NCBI GenBank assembly: GCA_002311865.1
Contig: DBZV01000014.1
Coordinates: forward strand, 1 to 8,527
DNA length: 8,527 nucleotides
Source of the DNA: Dehalococcoidia bacterium UBA1151
Lineage (GTDB): Bacteria > Chloroflexota > Dehalococcoidia > Lucifugimonadales > Lucifugimonadaceae
Direction: 5' to 3'
Of the stretch, positions 4,981-8,527 are shown piece after piece. The position numbers and the translations under genes were made by a program. The stretch's first letter is position 1, and every line of letters begins with the position of its first letter. A model generated the notes under the pieces. The model ran no database searches, was not told the origin of the DNA, and saw only the letters and a list, made by a program, of their open reading frames with translations.

Positions 4981-5385
4981 TTACGCCTTCAATCCACCTG
5001 AGGCGGATCGCTGCGCCAGCACGCGCTCCAGCAGCAGCTTCATGCCGAGATCAGTTGCGATGGCGATAGCCTCGTCCTGAAGCTCGGTGGCCTTCTCGCG
5101 ATCGCCGGGAGCGTCGCGGTCGAGGAGGAGGGCAGCATAGTCGTGCAATGACCAGACCTCCTGCGGTCTGAAACCGGCTTCTCCGGAGAACGAAATTGCC
5201 TCCTCAAGGTGGATCTCTGCGAGATCAGGATCACCCGCCGCCAGGGCCGTCATTCCTAACAACCGATTGCCTGACATGACGAAGGCGTGCCTGTTCTGGA
5301 GGGGTAGAAAATGCTCGTCATCGCTGCGACTCCCGGCATGTCTCCTCGCATGAGGGCCACCAACGTGCGGGCCATGTATGCCCAC
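4981..5385 (-). pseudogene. C-terminal TPR fragment of the kinase-ATPase protein
   Basis: From about 5289 downward this frame encodes the family's C-terminal end: HAFVMSGNRLLGM, then LAEIHLEEAISFSGEAGFRP, then EVWSLHDYAALLLDRDAPGDREKA (in part) and IATDLGMKLLLERVLAQR. These are TPR-like helix pairs with a conserved closing helix. An ATG exists at 5385, but the first 31 or so residues after it are only an out-of-frame reading of the preceding segment, so I do not regard it as a genuine start. The TAA stop at 4983-4981 lies 8 nt from the end of the convergent rimB remnant. Confidence 0.7.
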
Positions 5386-5585
5386 ATCTGGTTGAACGGG
5401 GTGGCGTTTTCAGCCGAGAGCTCGAGGTCGGCGGCTTCCACTGTAAATGCGAGTCTGCTTTCATTGCCGGACATGTGAGAGGCGGAAGCAACCGTCGCCG
5501 AAGAGATGGAATATTCGAATGTTGGCCCCAGGGGCATGTTCCCAGCTGATTCGATCATACGATCAAGAAACTGATCACCCTCATC
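5256..5585 (-). pseudogene. Middle TPR fragment of the kinase-ATPase protein
   Basis: Read in this frame from about 5585, the sequence continues the ATPase protein as DEGDQFLDRMIESAGNMP, then LGPTFEYSISSATVASASH, an alpha-helical repeat segment typical of the family. After about 5289 the frame drifts into TPSSCQAIGC and stops at 5256, while the family sequence resumes in another frame. The first ATG in this frame, at 5558, has no ribosome-binding site and falls inside the repeat region, so independent translation is unlikely. Confidence 0.7.
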
Positions 5586-7630
5586 TCGTTACCCGTCTCG
5601 TATTCCACTAAAGATCTGATGAAGAGGGGTCTCGGATCACGAGGATGATAGGAGATCGCCTGATCTGTATTTTCCCTTGCGGTAGCCCAATCCCCTTCAG
5701 TGGACGCGAAGAATGCCATCAAGAAATTAGTGCGCGACATGAGGCTTCGATCTCGGGATCTTTCAGCGGCACGGAGGGAGCGCTGGACCATCTTGACCGC
5801 CGCATCAATTTCACCAATCTGCAAATGCATTAAACCTTTGACATAACAGACCATCGCCTCCGAGCCGGGATCGTCAATCGACTCCGACAACTCGATGCCG
5901 CGATCACAGATTCGTGAGATCTCGATCTCCCGGTCGGTCCAGAGAGTGTGATACAGGACTGTGATTGACGCGGCGGCGAGCGTCTTGAACTCGAGAGCAT
6001 GGTCATCTTCCCGGCGAGCGATGGCGATGGCCTGGTCCAGCGCCCGAGAAGTGATTTCGTAGTCGCCGTACTGGAGTCCAACCAGCCCAAGATAGTTTGG
6101 AAGAATCTGCCCGGCCTCGTGAGAATCGGGTGGCACAAGAACCAGAGCCCGCTCTGCGAGGTCCGTCGCGCCCGGGAATACGCCGAGAGCAGCGGGAAGA
6201 GGATACGCGCCGATCTCGATGGCACGCTCCACGTCGCCTGCTCGCTCGTAGTATTCGAAGGCCTTGCCAAAATGAGTAAGGGCGGCGTTGAAGTCCAGTA
6301 AGGCGATTTCGGCTCGACCGAGACCGAAGAGGATGGCGGCCGAGTCGGCGTCCGCTTCTACCTGATCTTCCCCGCCCAGTGCTCGCTCGAAATGGGTCCG
6401 TACCTCTTCGTACGCATAGGCGGTCAACGCTGCTTTAGCGGCCAGTATTGAGTATCGGACCATCTTCTCTTCGTCCAATACCGTGACCGCCTCTGCGTAA
6501 TGGTGAGCCAGTTGTGAGGCGTGGGCTTCAACGTGGTCACCATAGAGGGTCTCAAGTACAAGGGCGATGCGGGCGTGGAGGCGTACCCGACGGGTCAGCG
6601 ATAGCTCCTCGACCAGGGTCTGCTCGATCAGGGCGTGCGTGAATTGGAAGACGCCGGCATCAGTTGGAAGCTCTTCGATGACCCGAGCATCGAGCGCTTC
6701 ATCAAGCACATCCAGTAGTTGAGATTCTGAAGTATCTTCAACCAACTCCTGCAACGCGTCGAAGGAGAATTGCCGACCGATGACAGCGGCGATAGTAAGA
6801 GTTTCATTGGTGCGGTCCGATAGCCGGTCAAGTCTGCGGCCGATCACCTCCCGGATACCCTCGGGTATCTGTATCTCCCACGAGCTGGTCCCAGACGCAA
6901 CCTTCCCGCCAGATGAGATATCGCCCTGCTGAATGAGAAGGCGAACGGTCTCCGTCACGAACAGCGGGTTGCCTTCAGTCTGTGTATGCACCACATCTAC
7001 AAGAGCATCCGAGGGCTCGATGCCCGCAGCTACCTCAATGAAGCGGCGTACATCGTGTTTCTGAAGCCCCCTGAGCACGACGCGATCGTACAGACGCTCA
7101 CGCGTAAGCTCGCCCAGAGTTATCGAGAGTGGGTGCCTGCGATTGAGATCTACGTCCCGGTAGTTGCCCACGATCATCAGGTGGGAATTGCCCAGTTCGC
7201 GAGCCACAAACTCCAACAGCATCAAGGACGGCCTATCTGACCAGTGGAGATCTACCAGCATCAGCACCATAGGCTGAGTTGCGGAAGCAGTCTTCAGGAA
7301 TGTTGCAATGGAGTCGAACAACCTGAAGCGCGCTGACTCTGCATCACCCAGCTGTTGAGGAGGTTGCACATCTGGCAGACGTTCCTTCACGTCGGGCACG
7401 ATCTCAGAGATCACCGACGCCGTGCTGCCCATTGCTTGCCGGACTGTCGCAGCATCTCTTTCCGTGACATAGCTGCGGATGGCCTGAACCCACGGCCAGT
7501 AAGGGGGTGCACCGCCACCTTCGTAGCACCGTCCCCATAAAACCTGCCCTCCGCGCATCGACGCGTAGGTTCCCAGTCCCTGTGCAGTACGGGTTTTGCC
7601 AATGCCTGGTTCACCGACGAGCGCCACCAT
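5555..7630 (-). CDS. AAA/STAND-type regulatory ATPase with TPR region (downstream part of split kinase-ATPase gene)
   Basis: The open frame from ATG 7630 has 691 residues. Walker A is GEPGIGKT at 6-13, unusually close to the start. LWGRCYEGGGAPPYWPW at about 31-47 is a hallmark of MalT/AfsR-like regulatory ATPases. Walker B is MVLMLVDLHW at 121-130; the family usually has two acidic residues (DDLHW), and here the first is Val. The sensor-like GNYRDVDLNRRHPL lies at 155-168 and TEGNPLFV at about 213-220. A winged-helix-like segment and alpha-helical TPR-type repeats fill the rest. The last 10 residues (MRVISFLIV and neighbours) are out of frame relative to the family. The codons between the TAG at 7657-7655 and the ATG are in frame and family-like (ETLGGHGK), so this is the second half of one gene. 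No good ribosome-binding site precedes 7630, so separate translation is doubtful. Confidence 0.75.
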   Translation of the reverse strand: MVALVGEPGIGKTRTAQGLGTYASMRGGQVLWGRCYEGGGAPPYWPWVQAIRSYVTERDAATVRQAMGSTASVISEIVPDVKERLPDVQPPQQLGDAESARFRLFDSIATFLKTASATQPMVLMLVDLHWSDRPSLMLLEFVARELGNSHLMIVGNYRDVDLNRRHPLSITLGELTRERLYDRVVLRGLQKHDVRRFIEVAAGIEPSDALVDVVHTQTEGNPLFVTETVRLLIQQGDISSGGKVASGTSSWEIQIPEGIREVIGRRLDRLSDRTNETLTIAAVIGRQFSFDALQELVEDTSESQLLDVLDEALDARVIEELPTDAGVFQFTHALIEQTLVEELSLTRRVRLHARIALVLETLYGDHVEAHASQLAHHYAEAVTVLDEEKMVRYSILAAKAALTAYAYEEVRTHFERALGGEDQVEADADSAAILFGLGRAEIALLDFNAALTHFGKAFEYYERAGDVERAIEIGAYPLPAALGVFPGATDLAERALVLVPPDSHEAGQILPNYLGLVGLQYGDYEITSRALDQAIAIARREDDHALEFKTLAAASITVLYHTLWTDREIEISRICDRGIELSESIDDPGSEAMVCYVKGLMHLQIGEIDAAVKMVQRSLRAAERSRDRSLMSRTNFLMAFFASTEGDWATARENTDQAISYHPRDPRPLFIRSLVEYETGNEMRVISFLIV

Positions 7631-7654
7631 CTTGCCGTGACCACCCAGTGTCTC

Positions 7655-8527
7655 CTAGAAAGTGGACTTGAGAGCGTCCATCGCGCGGTGCCGACCCACG
7701 AAGACACCGCCCGACATGGCGTCGAGTGATCCCTGCTCCTCTTCACGAGCGGCTGTGGCCTCGGCAGGGTCGATAGCCTCCAGGGCCTGCAGCAGTTCCG
7801 TGGCGCTCTCCGGCCTCTCGGCGGGGTCTTTTGAGAGCATACGCATGATGAGTGAATCCAGCGTCTGCGGTAGTGCCGGGTTGTGCCATCCTAATGCAAC
7901 CGGAGGCGTGTTGATGTGCTGGCCGATGGTGGCAATGTCGTCATCACCCTTAAACGGGGGGCGGCCGGTCACCTTCTCATAGAGCATCGCGCCGAGCGAG
8001 TAGAGGTCGGCCTGTGCGGTGACTTCTCCTCCTGTTGCCTGCTCAGGCGGCATGTAAGCGACCGTCCCCACCATCACTTTTTCTTGCGTTAGCCAAGAGC
8101 GATCAAGAGATAGCGCGAGGCCGAAGTCACCGATACGGACCGTGCCGTCATTGGTAAGCCACACATTCCCGGGCTTTAAGTCGCGATGAATGATCCCCTT
8201 GGCGTGGGCAACCTCCAGTCCGCTGCATATCTCACTGGCGATGCGTAGCGCGACCTCAAGCGAAAGACGCCCATCTTCCGCATCTTCGATCAGCGCCTCA
8301 ACATCCCCACCGACCATCAGCCGTTGGCCCATATAAGGCTGCCCGTTCTCATCGCCCAGGTCAAAGATCGGCATAAGGTTGGGGTGATCGCCAAGCCGTG
8401 CCATCGCCTGCGCTTCACGGATGATCCGTTGGCGGGAGTCGGCATCCAGGCCCTCCGCCTTGATCAACCCAAACGCGACATCCCTGTCCAGCGTTGTGTC
8501 GTGGGCCAGATAGACCTTCTTCTTGCC
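7655..8527 (-). CDS. Ser/Thr protein kinase domain (upstream part of split kinase-ATPase gene, 5' partial)
   Basis: This is a Hanks-type kinase domain, open past the right edge, with 290 residues visible. KKKVYLAHD is the end of the nucleotide-binding strand pair. Lys23 in VAFGLIK is the ATP-anchoring lysine and Glu38 in REAQAMARL the helix-C partner. HRDLKPGN has catalytic Asp116, DFG has Asp134, MPPEQ lies at about 159-163, and ADLYSLGAMLYE follows with structural Asp173. All catalytic residues are present, so the domain should be active if expressed. After the kinase, FVGRHRAMDALKSTF begins the linker to the ATPase and ends at TAG 7657-7655. The first in-frame start within the window, TTG 8467, lies inside the kinase fold after the glycine-rich region and cannot be the true start. 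The natural protein would continue into the ATPase without the TAG. Confidence 0.85.
   Translation of the reverse strand, partial: GKKKVYLAHDTTLDRDVAFGLIKAEGLDADSRQRIIREAQAMARLGDHPNLMPIFDLGDENGQPYMGQRLMVGGDVEALIEDAEDGRLSLEVALRIASEICSGLEVAHAKGIIHRDLKPGNVWLTNDGTVRIGDFGLALSLDRSWLTQEKVMVGTVAYMPPEQATGGEVTAQADLYSLGAMLYEKVTGRPPFKGDDDIATIGQHINTPPVALGWHNPALPQTLDSLIMRMLSKDPAERPESATELLQALEAIDPAEATAAREEEQGSLDAMSGGVFVGRHRAMDALKSTF

Larger units (their letters stand above)
4981..8527 (-). pseudogene. Kinase-AAA ATPase-TPR regulatory gene, disrupted at three points and partial at the right edge
   Basis: Taken together the minus-strand pieces rebuild one protein of about 1180 residues in this window: Ser/Thr kinase, STAND/AAA-type ATPase, then a TPR-rich tail ending RVLAQRSASGGLKA. 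This order matches a large fused regulator family recalled from Chloroflexota. It is interrupted by an in-frame TAG at 7657-7655, a one-base frameshift at about 5585 and another at about 5289. The true start lies beyond 8527, probably some 20-30 residues upstream. No DNA-binding domain is seen at the C-terminus. The pieces are described separately below. Decay and sequence error both remain possible. Confidence 0.75.

Overview
The window comes from a moderately GC-rich bacterium. The best clue to its identity is the minus-strand gene at 4981-8527, which encodes a Ser/Thr protein kinase fused to a regulatory AAA-type ATPase and a TPR tail. As I recall this architecture, it is typical of Chloroflexota (SAR202/Dehalococcoidia-like lineages), but that is inference from memory, not a database result. 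No tRNA, rRNA, CRISPR array or insertion sequence was recognised.

Layout. 1-85: upstream region with paired TGATCA palindromes. 86-256 (+): small Cys/His-rich protein with a 20-bp perfect palindrome inside it. 358-1149 (+): class I SAM-dependent methyltransferase, probably translated from a leaderless GTG. 1175-2758 (-), convergent with it: an exported, probably lipid-anchored protein with a collagen-like Gly-X-Y stalk and seven 51-residue repeats that look like a seven-bladed propeller. 2759-2918: divergent intergenic region with a perfect 15-bp-arm inverted repeat. 2919-3458 (+): bacterial PH-like domain protein with a membrane hairpin, apparently leaderless. 3507-4409 (+): rimK, the ribosomal protein S6 glutamate ligase. 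4428-4972 (+): its usual partner, a RimB-type retropepsin-like protease, broken by a one-base frameshift. 4981-8527 (-), convergent and only 8 nt away: the kinase-ATPase-TPR gene, which runs off the right edge at its 5' end and carries an in-frame TAG plus two one-base frameshifts.

How the genes may work together. The PH-domain gene, rimK and rimB lie on one strand with gaps of 48 and 18 nt and probably form an operon for S6 tail modification. The collagen/propeller gene diverges from that operon across the inverted repeat, so the two transcription units could share a regulator. The kinase-ATPase gene is a signalling gene of separate origin.

The main puzzle is that all four reading-frame lesions fall in the adjacent convergent pair rimB and kinase-ATPase, while the genes on the left are intact. 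Each of the three indels is equivalent to one missing base, and the fourth lesion is a nonsense codon. This suggests recent decay or a low-accuracy stretch of assembly; the sequence alone cannot decide between them.
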